A stretch of DNA of 64,000 nt from Phytophthora quininea (lineage: Eukaryota > Oomycota > Peronosporomycetes > Peronosporales > Peronosporaceae): assembly GCA_011947345.1 (NCBI GenBank), contig JAAVTG010000531.1, positions 1,116,001-1,180,000 of the forward strand. Reading direction: 5' to 3'. The notes beneath the pieces are model-generated. The model did no database searches, was not told the origin of the DNA, and worked only from the letters and a program-made list of their open reading frames with translations. The position numbers were made by a program, and so were the translations under genes. Shown piece by piece: positions 54,466 to 64,000 of the stretch (its first letter is position 1; every line of letters begins with the position of its first letter).

Positions 54466-56841
54466 ATGCTGCTGCTCCTGGCGCTGCTGCTGGCTGCGGC
54501 CTCCGCGTCGCCGTCGATCCCTCGCGCGTGTTCCGATGAACAGTCCAGCCACTTCCCGTTCTGCAATGCGTCGCTGCCGACTTTAGACCGCGTGGAGGAC
54601 CTGCTGGGACGTCTCCCACTGGACGAGAAGGTGACGCTCTTAACAGCGAGGGCGAGTCCTCGTGGCAACATGAGCTCTTTGGGGCTGCCAGAGTACAACT
54701 GGGGCGCAAACTGCGTACATGGAGTGCAGTCTACTTGCGGTACAAACTGCGCCACTAGCTTCCCGAATCCGGTGAATCTCGGCGCCATCTTCGACCCAGA
54801 TGCGGTCCACAACATGGCCCAAGTGATCGGATGGGAACTCCGCGCCCTGTGGCTGGAAGGAGCACGGGAGAATTACGCCAGCGGTCCACATCTAGGTCTG
54901 GACTGCTGGTCTCCCAATATTAACATTAACAGAGACCCACGATGGGGACGCAATATGGAGACCCCCTCGGAAGACCCGCTGGTCAATTCTAGGTACGGTG
55001 TAGCCTATACTACAGGACTGCAGCAGGGCAAAGACAAGAGGTTTCTGCAGGCTGTGGTGACGCTGAAACACTATGCGGCGTATTCATACGAGCACTACGA
55101 CGGAATTGATCGCATGGCGTTCAACGCTGTAGTGTCGAGATACGACTTTGCAGACACATATATGCCGGCGTTCAAGGCGGCGGTGGTGGAAGGCAAAGCC
55201 AAAGGAGTCATGTGCTCCTACAACAGTGTCAATGGTATGCCTATGTGCGCCAACAAGCAGCTGAACAAGGAGCTGTTAAGAGATCGACTGGGATTCGACG
55301 GATACATCACCAGCGACTCGGGAGCCATTGAAGGGATTTTCAGACAGCGACACTACACCAAGTCGCTGTGTGAAGCGGGCCGACTAGCGATTTTATCGGG
55401 CACTGATGTCAACAGTGGCAAAGTGTACGAGAAATGTCTGGCGGATCTCGTCAACAGCAACCAACTGCCGATCAAAGCGGTGGACGACGCTCTGCGGAAC
55501 ACGCTGAAGCTGCGGTTTGAGCTAGGACTCTTTGACCCGATCGATGACCAACCGTATTGGCACGTGGCCCCTAGCGAAGTCAACACGGCTGAATCCAAGA
55601 AAATGAGTCTCGAGCTTGCGCAAAAGTCTCTTGTGCTTCTGCAGAACCATGGTAACGTCTTGCCACTTCGCAAGGGCGCTAAACTGGCTGTTCTGGGACC
55701 GCATGCGAAAGCCAAGCAGGCTCTTCTAGGAAATTATTTGGGCCAAATGTGTCATGGAGATTATCTGGAAGTCGGCTGCGTGCAGACTCCATTGGAGGCG
55801 ATCGTGAAGGCTAATGGCGAGTCCAATGTGCTCTACGCCCAAGGATCGGCCATTAACGACACTTCAACGGCTGGGTTTGATGATGCTGTAGCAGCCGTAC
55901 AAAAGTCCGATGCAGTTGTTCTGTTCCTCGGTATTGACACTTCAATTGAACGTGAAGCCTGGGATCGCGAGAACATTGACATGCCCGACATCCAGATGCA
56001 GCTGCTTAAGCATGTTCGTCGCGTGGGGAAGCCAACGGTGGTGGTTCTCTTGAACGGTGGTGTCGTGGGCATTGAAGAGTTGACCCTGCACACAGACTCG
56101 GTCGTGGAGGCGTTCTACCCGGGCTACTTCGGCGCTCAAGCTATGAGCGACGTCCTTTTCGGAGACGTTATTCCCAGTGGCAAGCTCCCCATTACAATGT
56201 ATCCTTCTAACTACATCAAGAGCGTGGACATGAAGAGCATGAGCATGACCAAGTACCCTGGTCGGTCGTACAGGTACTACAAGGAAGTCCCCGTGTTCCC
56301 ATTCGGATGGGGGCTCAGCTACACAAAGTTTACGCTTGCACTTGACAAAGAGAGCGACGTCAAGGACCCGAGTGACCCTCTTGTGGTGACGCGAAATTTG
56401 GATACAGCGGTCTCCGTGGTGGTGTCAAATGACGGGAACATTGACATTCTTGCGGACGAGGTTATCTTTGCGTTTTTCCGTCCGCTTCGCACCAACGCCA
56501 CTGGCAATGCGGCGCTGCTAAACGAGCAGTTGTTCGACTACCGTCGGGTGAGTCTGCGCCCCACGCAGTTCCGGAAGCTGAGCTTTCGCATTACCCAGGA
56601 AACCCTTGCAATGGTGGACGACGCTGGCAATCGGGTCAGTTATCCGGGCTTTTACGAGGTGATCATCACAAACGGAGTGCGCGAGCGCGTGACGTTCGCC
56701 ATCCACCTCGTGGGCGACTATGAAATGCTGAACGAATTCCCGATGGTCGATGAGCCCGCGAGCGACGTGCGATTGACACCGCCGGATTTCAGCGGCCCTA
56801 TGAAGCACCCTACGGTTGCAATTGCCACAGCGTTCGATTAG
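54466..56841 (+). CDS. GH3 beta-xylosidase/beta-glucosidase 3, soluble secreted form, intact
   Basis: An intact 791-residue GH3 enzyme. ATG 54466 starts the signal peptide MLLLLALLLAAASAS; an in-frame ATG at 54406 would add 20 polar residues before it and is less likely. Motifs: LTARASPRGNMSSLGLPEYN, SPNININRDPRWGRN, LKHYAAYSYEHYDG, nucleophile Asp near residue 284 in GFDGYITSDSGAI, VVLFLGIDTSIEREAWD, and a fibronectin-III-like end. It diverges clearly from GH3-1 and GH3-2 throughout and has neither membrane helix nor GPI-like tail (it ends HPTVAIATAFD), so it should be released. As the unbroken relative it is the best guide to the frames of the other two copies. It probably trims xylo- or gluco-oligosaccharides outside the cell. 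Confidence 0.95.
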   Translation: MLLLLALLLAAASASPSIPRACSDEQSSHFPFCNASLPTLDRVEDLLGRLPLDEKVTLLTARASPRGNMSSLGLPEYNWGANCVHGVQSTCGTNCATSFPNPVNLGAIFDPDAVHNMAQVIGWELRALWLEGARENYASGPHLGLDCWSPNININRDPRWGRNMETPSEDPLVNSRYGVAYTTGLQQGKDKRFLQAVVTLKHYAAYSYEHYDGIDRMAFNAVVSRYDFADTYMPAFKAAVVEGKAKGVMCSYNSVNGMPMCANKQLNKELLRDRLGFDGYITSDSGAIEGIFRQRHYTKSLCEAGRLAILSGTDVNSGKVYEKCLADLVNSNQLPIKAVDDALRNTLKLRFELGLFDPIDDQPYWHVAPSEVNTAESKKMSLELAQKSLVLLQNHGNVLPLRKGAKLAVLGPHAKAKQALLGNYLGQMCHGDYLEVGCVQTPLEAIVKANGESNVLYAQGSAINDTSTAGFDDAVAAVQKSDAVVLFLGIDTSIEREAWDRENIDMPDIQMQLLKHVRRVGKPTVVVLLNGGVVGIEELTLHTDSVVEAFYPGYFGAQAMSDVLFGDVIPSGKLPITMYPSNYIKSVDMKSMSMTKYPGRSYRYYKEVPVFPFGWGLSYTKFTLALDKESDVKDPSDPLVVTRNLDTAVSVVVSNDGNIDILADEVIFAFFRPLRTNATGNAALLNEQLFDYRRVSLRPTQFRKLSFRITQETLAMVDDAGNRVSYPGFYEVIITNGVRERVTFAIHLVGDYEMLNEFPMVDEPASDVRLTPPDFSGPMKHPTVAIATAFD

Positions 56842-57030
56842 ATCGAGCTCGGCAATCCGCTCGCTGAGTGACGAGCGAGGTTAATGTACATACGCCAACA
56901 ACTATTTCCTGCTTGGACGAATACCTTATGAAACTCAGTCGCGGCTTCCATTTGGCCGACTGGGTTAATAACTATACTACAAGCTTGCTTGTGCTACAGG
57001 ATACTACAACAAACAAACCTACTCATGCCT

Positions 57031-57639
57031 CTACAGCTCGACGATTTTACCCGTGTACACTCCTTTATGTGAGGTTTCTGCGTCCTCCATTGCGGAGACT
57101 TCCCCTCGCTCCGGAATCGGACCCTCCTGGTGCGCCAAATATCGCAGTTGGCGCTTGAACTCCCAGTTCGTGAACGTCACGGGTTTCCCAGCCACCAAGA
57201 CGCCTCCATGGCGATCTTGGATGCGGTACGAGCTAGGGACCTCCACGGGCGGCTCCACGTAGTCCGACTCGACCGAGTCCAGCGACACGATCGACTCGGA
57301 GAAGTCGATGATCTCGGCATTGCGCGGGCAGATCAAGTCTTGCTCGTTGTCATCGTCCGAGCTGTCCTGGGGCTGCTCGTCGTCGCACAAGTTGGCGTTG
57401 GACTCGGCAATGTGTTTCTTGAGCTCGCCTCGATAGCTGCCTGGTTCGTCTCCGTCGCTGCGGTTCTTGTGCGTCCCTTTCAGCGACAAGTTGGTCAGCG
57501 TTCGCTGGATGATGTTGCACTTGGCTGACGTCGCTGATCGGTGCTCTTGAGCGGCATTGACCTTCTCGAGCCACCCGTCGTGGTCAAAGTCGGGCTTGAC
57601 GTGGTCGTGCTTGACGGTCGTCGCGACGGGCGGAGGCAT
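57031..57639 (-). CDS. Hypothetical acidic protein
   Basis: A minus-strand frame of 202 codons from ATG 57639. The product is hydrophilic, with an acidic middle (DDEQPQDSSDDDNEQD), then IDFSESIVSLDSVESDYVEPP and a more ordered end (SYRIQDRHGGVLV, VTFTNWEFKRQLRYLAHQEG). No signal peptide or membrane segment. Codon use and GC content resemble the neighbouring genes, unlike the decayed DNA to its right. I do not recognise the family. Lies 189 bp after GH3-3, convergent with it. Confidence 0.65.
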   Translation of the reverse strand: MPPPVATTVKHDHVKPDFDHDGWLEKVNAAQEHRSATSAKCNIIQRTLTNLSLKGTHKNRSDGDEPGSYRGELKKHIAESNANLCDDEQPQDSSDDDNEQDLICPRNAEIIDFSESIVSLDSVESDYVEPPVEVPSSYRIQDRHGGVLVAGKPVTFTNWEFKRQLRYLAHQEGPIPERGEVSAMEDAETSHKGVYTGKIVEL

Positions 57640-59180
57640 CGTTGTGAGTCGGACTGCTATCTACTTGGACAAATCGGATGTGACACCGTCGCCGCTCCAT
57701 CCGGCGTGATCAACAAGCAGACCTTGATGGATGCCGCTGATTATTGGAGGTCATCTAGATTATCCGCATACCACGTCCATCTGGGCCGTGCCTAAAATGC
57801 TGCTCCATGTTGAGCGCGCCGTGAGAATCAAGCGGCCACATGTCATGGCAAGCGCTGCACTGGTTGGTAGTGCGCACGATGCTAAAAGCACCGCGATTTT
57901 GGAGCTCTTGGCAGCATGCACCGTGCAATACTGGCATCGACGAGACGGCGGCTTTGGAGTCTGTCACATCGGCAGCAGGCTGTCGCAGTGGAAACCTCCC
58001 TTCCTATCAGCACCTTGAAATGAGTCATAGGACGGTATCGACACCAAGAAGGAGCTGCAAACGACGAAGCGCATGATACCGATGACACCGCAATGCCAGC
58101 GAGTGGATCTTTGGCTCGAGCCGAGTGGCTCGTGCGTGCATTTGGCGGGCGACCAGGTGGCCAATTTCGCAGCCCACGACAGCGAACTTCCTGGTCTGGC
58201 ATGGCTGTCACTGCGCGGTTGTGAGTTGCTCGTGTCCGGTTTTCATCATCGTGATCCTAGAAGCACCCGATGGGCGAGCACAATGCTGGCCACGTCGCCA
58301 CAAGAAAGCGTCCATCTGGAAGACGAATGAGTCACCCTGCACTTGGCAAACCATGGCGAAGCTCCTGCTTGCGGCGGCAAGGTGGAATTCGCTCAACCGC
58401 ATTGTCGAGTGCCCTTCATCGAACGCTTGACGAGATCAAGCAGTCACGAAATGATCCACAGTACGGTAGCTGCTCCTGATCTTGAAGGGCCTTTTCACGA
58501 AGAATAGCCCCGAAGTGCCGCCGCTCTTGCGGATCCCGTGCGGCATCACTAGCAGCGGCTTGCCATCCTTTCGTAGAGGCAATTCGACAAGGATCGCCTA
58601 CGTTGAAGTGAGCCAATTGTCTCCAGGTCGATGAGCAAAATAAATCAAGAGGGAAACGGACTGGAGCGCCGAGTAGATGCAAGCGTTCTCGATGGATAAC
58701 TTTGCAGTGACGGTAGCGAGGAACTCTGTCGAGGACAGGAGCATGGCGTAGATTCGTCTCGAAGGGGCTCAAAGGCGGGTGCGGCGACTGACAAACTTCA
58801 ATGCCTTTCGAAACCTGCACTTTTGCTGCTATGGCTACTGCCACCGACCCAGTTGATCTTTTTGCGAGCCTCCCACTGTGATGGGCAATACTAGCGGTAA
58901 GTTCGGTGGCACAACACCACATTGTCGCCACCGTCTGTGATTCGACGCGACTCAAACGCGGTGTGGTGAAACTCGTATTGCGGCGCGATAAGTGCAGCCA
59001 GACTCGCGCTGACATGAATCAAACTGCAGCGGTGCGACGCGGAACTATCCAGCGATATGGCCACAGCCGCTGCTCGGAAATGGCAGCGTTCAGGCTCCAA
59101 ATCTTAGTTCGGAATGTCCCGTCGCTTGGGCAACACCAAAACCGTCCCGTCAACTAACTTTCTATAACGATAATCTGCAT
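57640..59180. other. Decayed or non-coding DNA
   Basis: About 1.5 kb with many short frames on both strands broken by stops. The longest (58416-59015, minus) is Arg/Ser/His-rich and unlike a real protein. It may be an old transposon, but I cannot assign a family. Confidence 0.35.
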
Positions 59181-61660
59181 ACTAAAAAAATGTGTGCTGC
59201 CTAAACTCGAAAGCCATTTTCGCGATGACCCTGGCCCCCGTATCTAGACAGATAACAGTGTTTAGACTGAAAATGTGAGCAGCGAATACGAAAACGTCGT
59301 AATCTGCTTTCCGCAGCGCAATACCATTTCTGCGGCGATTCTGGAAAACAGGGTCGACCCTGTAAAAGTCAAAGACGACACGATTTCTGCTGCAGTGCGA
59401 TCTGTAAATGGGGCTGAAGAACAAGAGCGGCCTCGGTGATTGCCCTGAGACCGGCACATTGGTTTTCCCAGACACTGTTTGGGAAGAGCTGGATAACTCG
59501 AAGGAAAATATCATGAACAAAATCAAGCAATTCCGCGACAAAGGCTTCGAGCACGAAGTAGCTTGCTTTTTATTGCTGCAGGTACGCTAAATACGATGTA
59601 ATTGCCATATTCACTGAAGTTTACACATATTTGTATGCAATAGGCGACGCTCATGCTACTGGAACTGAAGCGACCAGAGCGGAGGAGCATGTTAAGGCCT
59701 TGTGTAAACCAACGAATGGACCGTCACCCGACCAAGAGGATCAAGAACACGCCAATAGCGCCCGTGATGATGACGCAGATGCCGACAGCAATGTATCTCC
59801 CAAGGCTGGCGACAAGAGCAAAACGTAGCCACTCAGCCATGCTCAGCGTGTGAGAAATATGAAGCGCATTCGAGATGGCAAATCTAAGTCTCGAAGCAAC
59901 TCGAAGAAGCCACACCAGCGTAGCAAATTCCTTGTGGATCAAGAGCTCCGTTCGCTGCTGAAGGTCGCGAGAAATATTTCGACTTTAAACTACGCCAGGA
60001 CGGCAACCACCGCTGACTACTCTACTAATTCTTCGACGACGGCGCTGCTAATCAAGAACGAAGAAGACGAATTTGACGAGAGTGATGGAGACGATAGCTT
60101 CCGTGGACGGCACAAGTTTGAATTCCAGGAGGTGAGAACGGCGTAACATCAGCGTTTTGCATTTTTGTTCCGGCTTCGAAGCAATGTGCCTTGCGCAAGT
60201 GGAAGTAGAGGGGAAGAACGAAGCGTAACATTTAATGAACCTTATTATTGTATTGTGGTTTGTCAGAAAAAACATTAGACGCGAGCTGGTAAAAAGTACC
60301 AACGCCAATACGTGCCACTTGAGCCCACAATGCTTATTGGTCGTTGCTGCTTTCGCTGCAGTAGTCACCGTCGCTTCCACTATAATCACACTCTGTTTAC
60401 TCTACTTATAAATAACATAGAAAGACTAGAATTAATGCTCTCATGTAAAAGCCTTGATACTCACTCTAAATTTCACTCGCTATATAAGGCGGTCAGTCGT
60501 TGTTGCTCTCGAAATCTGAAGGAATTGGGAAAAGCTTGTGTTGGTCGCCAGATCCAACCGTGCCTCACGCTGAGAACGGCGGATGTTACCACCCAAATCA
60601 GCCGCTTTAAACTCACAAATAGAATGGGTCACTGCCATGCAAGCAAATACTACCCTTTTACTACTTCCATTTCCTAGTCCAAATTCGAACCTGCATTATA
60701 ACACCCGATAACTGTCTCCACATTTTGTGCTTTAGCATGATGCAGATTAATAGCTATTTGGGAAGAGCGGGCAGCCTGACTGTCTTGCAGACCACTCCTT
60801 CAATTGGTAGCAAAAACTACGATAAGGCGTTAGCACCTTCTTGCTCAGGCTGAAGCCAGCGTCACCTAAAACGAAAAAATCATCGAGCAACCGCACCAAC
60901 TATCTACTCCACTGCAGCACAGATGTGTCATGAGCACTCCCATCAAAGCCAACGCAGGTTAAAAACAGACCCTCACGTACTAATCGCAAGAAACAACACA
61001 TTTCTCGTGACGTAACCCTTTTGGTTACCAAATCGAGCAACATCATCAGGAGCAACTTGAGTGTGTGGGAGTGTGGGAGGGAGGGGGGCGACGAAAATGA
61101 CTCTGGTACTGCCGTATGAAGGATCAATATTCCATAGAGAGTTTAAATAATTCGAACAGCACCTCTTGCCTTCGAGAAGTTGCTGCTGTACCGACTCAAT
61201 TCAAAGCAACACCAAGATGTTCGCGTTGGTCGCGAACAGTATCGTAAATAAACAGCTTACACTGAATGGCCTCGAAGAAGTGTTGGCCTGTGTTGGTCGC
61301 AATATCCAACAATCGGACAGTCTTTTCGTGCCCCTACTTGCGCGACGACCGCTGGACGAAGAGTAGCGGCACACACACACAACTAGCAGCACGACTGACT
61401 CCTCCATTATTGATGCATCTTTTGGATTTTCGTCAAGTCGCGAACACACATGGTGAAATGCCATTCTTGCCTCACTGTGATAATGCTTGTAACTTATCAG
61501 GACTGTGCTTTTAGCTGAACGACGGCAGTCGCGAACACGCAGCTCGCAGCAACATCTATAACGATGAACCTGTCTCCCCGTATACAGAGATATAAGATTT
61601 CGCTGTCGCTCCGGATCTTCACATGATGTGTCATAGAGCCGACGCGGTGTCTGGTGCAGC
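59180..61660. mobile_element. Degenerate PIF/Harbinger DNA transposon with two convergent genes
   Basis: The plus strand at about 59268-59585 reads KNKSGLGDCPETGTLVFP, then VWEELDNSKENIMNK and FRDKGFEHEVA. This is the Myb/SANT-like domain (SGFGWDxETGTI type) found in the accessory protein of PIF/Harbinger elements. A related acidic tail follows to about 60145. The minus strand at about 60700-61660 carries remnants of the DDE transposase: FGNQKGYVTRNVLFLA, CVGFDGSAHDTSVL (around 60920-60960) and GDAGFSLSKKVLTPYRS (around 60820-60865). These match the RKGYxSxNV, GSAHDSRVL and GDAGYxLxxxxLTPYR blocks of Harbinger nucleases. Stops and frame changes make the transposase inactive. Boundaries are approximate; terminal inverted repeats were not found. 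Confidence 0.7.
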
Positions 61661-61722
61661 ATCACGGCGCAGCGTCATAGCGCGACATTCCTATCCAGTC
61701 GAGGAGCTCTTCTTCTGCCTGC

Positions 61723-63318
61723 ATGGCGTCGGCCCAGGTGCTCACGGACGCGTATATCACGCTCACGCCCAGGTCGTCGGTGGAGACTCATGCGCTGGCG
61801 CACCCGGCGCCCGCCAGCGACCTGCTGGCCCGCAAGTGGGCCGCCGCTGCCAAGCGCAAGGCGTCTTTGGAGTGCATGAAGCTGCACGAGCCAGAGCCGG
61901 AGGACGAGCGGCCGTCTGAGGACAGAGACTCGTCGCTCACGGAGACCGACCGCAGCTCCGAGATTGGCAACGACGAGACCCCCAGCACGGACGGCAGCGA
62001 GGTAGCATCAGAGGAAGAAGAGGACGACGAGAAGGAAGACGATGAAGAAGAAGAGGAAGACGAAGAGGAGATGGTGACCCCCACGTATGTGTGCGAGCTG
62101 CATGATCCTAAGCCAGTACTGGTGGCCGAGCAGATCCCGTATAACCGAGTGGACATTGAGGCCTGCGAGCTGTCGACCAGAGGCCACGAGGGCGGCGCCT
62201 CGGTCACGACGTATCGATACGAAATCTCGGTCGGCAAGGCGCTCGAGACGTTCTCGTGCTCGCCGTCCAAAGTACTGGAGGTATTCAGGACCCTGTCGAA
62301 GGACAAGAATCTCGCAGGACAGCTCCGGTTCATCGAGATGAACTGTCTGAAGGACGGCTTCATCGGCTCGCTCAAGCGCTTGTACGCGTCGCCAGCGCAG
62401 ATCTCCACCGAGATTAAGGACGTTCTGGAGGCCATTTCGGACGTCGACCCCGTGCTCCAGCACCCGACGTATCTGGACTTTGTGGGGGCTACAAAAGGGT
62501 CTGTGCTCTGCAAGGAGATCGAGAAGCTGCTGGACTCACACACCAAGTCCAAACTGTCGGACCCGAGCTGCTCCTGCATGTGCGACGTGTACTACAAGTC
62601 CGTCCTGCGCTTCGGCGAGTTCTATCGTGAGCAGGCCCAGAGCGGGAACCAACCGCGACAGTCCACCGTAGCCAGCGAGTCACTTATGTGGTCCCGTGGC
62701 GTCTTGTCCTTCTACACGGACACGATCTTCCTGCTGGACAAGCGCGAGTTCCAGCCGACCCACGGCCTCAAGAAGTGTCACGTGTACGGCTTCGGTCGCC
62801 GCAAACTGTTCGAGATCGTGCGCGTGTCCCGCAAGAAGTGGTCGCTGCGCCACATGAACTACGGCGAGATCTACACGCTGTCGCTGGAGAAGTACGCCGG
62901 CGGCGTCAACCTGCACCACATGGTGGCGGTCAAGCGCCTTGTGCCGGACACACAAAACGGCGGTCTGAGGCAGGAGAACGTGTTCTTCGTCAAGAAGTCA
63001 AAGCGCCATGGCTACCGCTGTCTGCTGCAGTCCGAGGTCATCTCACTCGGCAAAGTGACGACGTCCATCTCGATCCAGAAGCCCAAGTCGCCGCCCGGGG
63101 ACTCGCACTTCCACTACATGACGATGAGCGACATCTCGGTGCCCGGCGCGCGCTCGTCGGTGTGCAGCAGCACGCTGAGCGTCCCGTCCGAGCACTACAA
63201 GCATCTACAGCGTCTGAATGTGAGCGGGGGCAGCGATGTCGTGACTTTCCTGGCGCTGGCAGCCAGCTACGACATTCTCGTGGGCGCACTGAGCTACTGG
63301 ATGGAGCGTAAATATTAG
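61723..63318 (+). CDS. Unrecognised 531-residue protein with an acidic tract
   Basis: An intact frame from ATG 61723. The first 75 residues are Ala/Ser-rich, then comes a long Glu/Asp run (residues about 88-120). The rest is an ordered, mixed alpha/beta protein: YEISVGKALETFSCSPSKVL, FIEMNCLKDGFIGSLKRLY, VLEAISDVDPVLQHPTYLDF, a Cys-rich CSCMCDVYYKSVLRFGEF, then FYTDTIFLLDKREFQ, RKLFEIVRVSRKKWSLR, NVFFVKKSKRHGYRCLL. The last part, with repeated strands and a gap before a final hydrophobic helix (FLALAASYDILVGALSYWM), resembles a tubby-C/LURP-like barrel in pattern only. High GC and codon use match real genes here. Function unknown. Confidence 0.8.
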   Translation: MASAQVLTDAYITLTPRSSVETHALAHPAPASDLLARKWAAAAKRKASLECMKLHEPEPEDERPSEDRDSSLTETDRSSEIGNDETPSTDGSEVASEEEEDDEKEDDEEEEEDEEEMVTPTYVCELHDPKPVLVAEQIPYNRVDIEACELSTRGHEGGASVTTYRYEISVGKALETFSCSPSKVLEVFRTLSKDKNLAGQLRFIEMNCLKDGFIGSLKRLYASPAQISTEIKDVLEAISDVDPVLQHPTYLDFVGATKGSVLCKEIEKLLDSHTKSKLSDPSCSCMCDVYYKSVLRFGEFYREQAQSGNQPRQSTVASESLMWSRGVLSFYTDTIFLLDKREFQPTHGLKKCHVYGFGRRKLFEIVRVSRKKWSLRHMNYGEIYTLSLEKYAGGVNLHHMVAVKRLVPDTQNGGLRQENVFFVKKSKRHGYRCLLQSEVISLGKVTTSISIQKPKSPPGDSHFHYMTMSDISVPGARSSVCSSTLSVPSEHYKHLQRLNVSGGSDVVTFLALAASYDILVGALSYWMERKY

Positions 63319-63596
63319 ATGAGGAAGTGAAGATAAGTTTTTATTATAACAAGGCGAATCTGCAGCATGTTCATGACGCACTTGACCAGGTTGCTCCACT
63401 GCAAGCGGAGCCAAAACACGCATGGGAGCGGGTGTCACGTTGCTAACTTGCCTGCGATATCCGATACCGACGATTGCATACTACTCCAAGCCGTGACATC
63501 CATCCTGTCAGCGACGGGACGTGAATGCTCCTGTTGACAGCCAAACGATCGGCACCGCGACCAGCAAATTCCGATTCTCCAGCTAGCCCCACGACC

Positions 63597-64000
63597 ATGG
63601 CGAGCGCCCAGTTGATCGACGAAATGGAGAGCAAGTATCCGAACCTGACAGTGCTCAAGTACCAGGCGCTAAAGCCGCTGCAGATCAAACTGCGCGACGA
63701 GAAAACCACCCCCAGAGTTCAAGTTCTACGCTGACCGCCTCATGAGGATCCTGGCGGAGGAAGGATTGGCTGCCTGTGCTAACAAGACGGAGACGGTGGT
63801 GACCCCCACGGGCGACAAGTTCACGGGCCTCGTGCCGGCCGAAAAGGTTTGCGCGGTGTCCATCATCCGCGCCGGAGACAGTCTGCTACAGTCGATCCTC
63901 TCGTGCGACCCGACGGTTGCAGTGGGCAAGATCCTCATCCAGCGGGACGAGAAGTCCGAGGACAAGCACCCGATCATGTACTACTCCAAGCTGCCGCCTA
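63597..64000 (+). CDS. UPRT: Uracil phosphoribosyltransferase, 5' part, one inserted base
   Basis: UPRT salvages uracil to UMP using PRPP in the cytoplasm. ATG 63597 (gaccATGG) begins MASAQLIDEMESKYPNLTV, then LKPLQIKLRDEKTT. After a frame change at the C run 63709-63713 it continues EFKFYADRLMRILAEEGL, ETVVTPTGDKFTGLV, VCAVSIIRAGDSLLQSIL and KILIQRDEKSEDKHPIMYYSKLP, all typical of eukaryotic UPRTs. The shift is explained by one extra C (or two missing). The gene runs off the right edge before the PRPP-binding loop. It lies 278 bp downstream of the 531-residue protein on the same strand. Confidence 0.9.

Noticed and set aside
58416..59015. Minus-strand 199-codon frame as a retroelement protein
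   Set aside because: Composition is random-like and I could not find integrase, protease or reverse-transcriptase motifs.

Overview
The window looks like nuclear DNA of an oomycete, most likely a Peronosporales species such as Phytophthora; I cannot name the species. The evidence is: GC-rich coding sequence with short GT-AG introns (mostly 60-105 bp); tightly packed genes on both strands; start-proximal sites matching the oomycete initiator; bZIP proteins with the oomycete Cys-variant basic region; small secreted cysteine-rich proteins; and a B12-type ribonucleotide reductase.

Layout. 1-234: 3' end of a membrane protein gene. 1335-5446: full-size PDR/ABCG transporter (ABC1). 5585-7941: Golgi GRASP protein (-) and GINS subunit PSF1 (+), head to head over 108 bp. 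8077-10141: membrane-anchored prolyl 4-hydroxylase. 11933-15122: two related atypical protein kinases. 15177-17414: divergent pair of bZIP regulators. 17919-20378: secreted GH3 glycosidase ending in a membrane anchor. 20444-21130: Mediator subunit MED10 (-). 21532-32517: a duplicated block of secreted Cys-rich protein genes (SCR1, SCR2) and PDR transporters (ABC2 +, ABC3 -), with the transporters tail to tail. 32717-49760: housekeeping block with class II ribonucleotide reductase (-), a GON4-like SANT protein (+), an RRM protein (-), a tRNA m3C methyltransferase (+), ETF-QO (+), a DNAJB13-like chaperone (-), RNA polymerase III subunit RPC82/RPC3 (-) and an E(z)/EZH histone methyltransferase (+). 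50356-56841: a third bZIP and two more GH3 glycosidases. 57031-61660: a hypothetical gene and decayed DNA including a PIF/Harbinger transposon. 61723-64000: an unrecognised acidic protein gene and the start of uracil phosphoribosyltransferase.

Two themes dominate. First, three families (PDR transporters, GH3 enzymes, SCR proteins) occur as near-identical mosaic copies, which suggests repeated gene conversion. The transporters, glycosidases and secreted proteins are the accessory, host- or environment-facing part of the window; most of the rest is conserved cell machinery.

Second, more than twenty otherwise well-conserved reading frames are broken by single-base indels, usually one base missing from a short homopolymer. 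In every gene where I could place all the breaks, compensating them restores a length divisible by three. I therefore annotate these as genes with sequence or assembly errors rather than pseudogenes, while noting that one break is shared by all three transporters. No tRNA, rRNA or CRISPR array was recognised.
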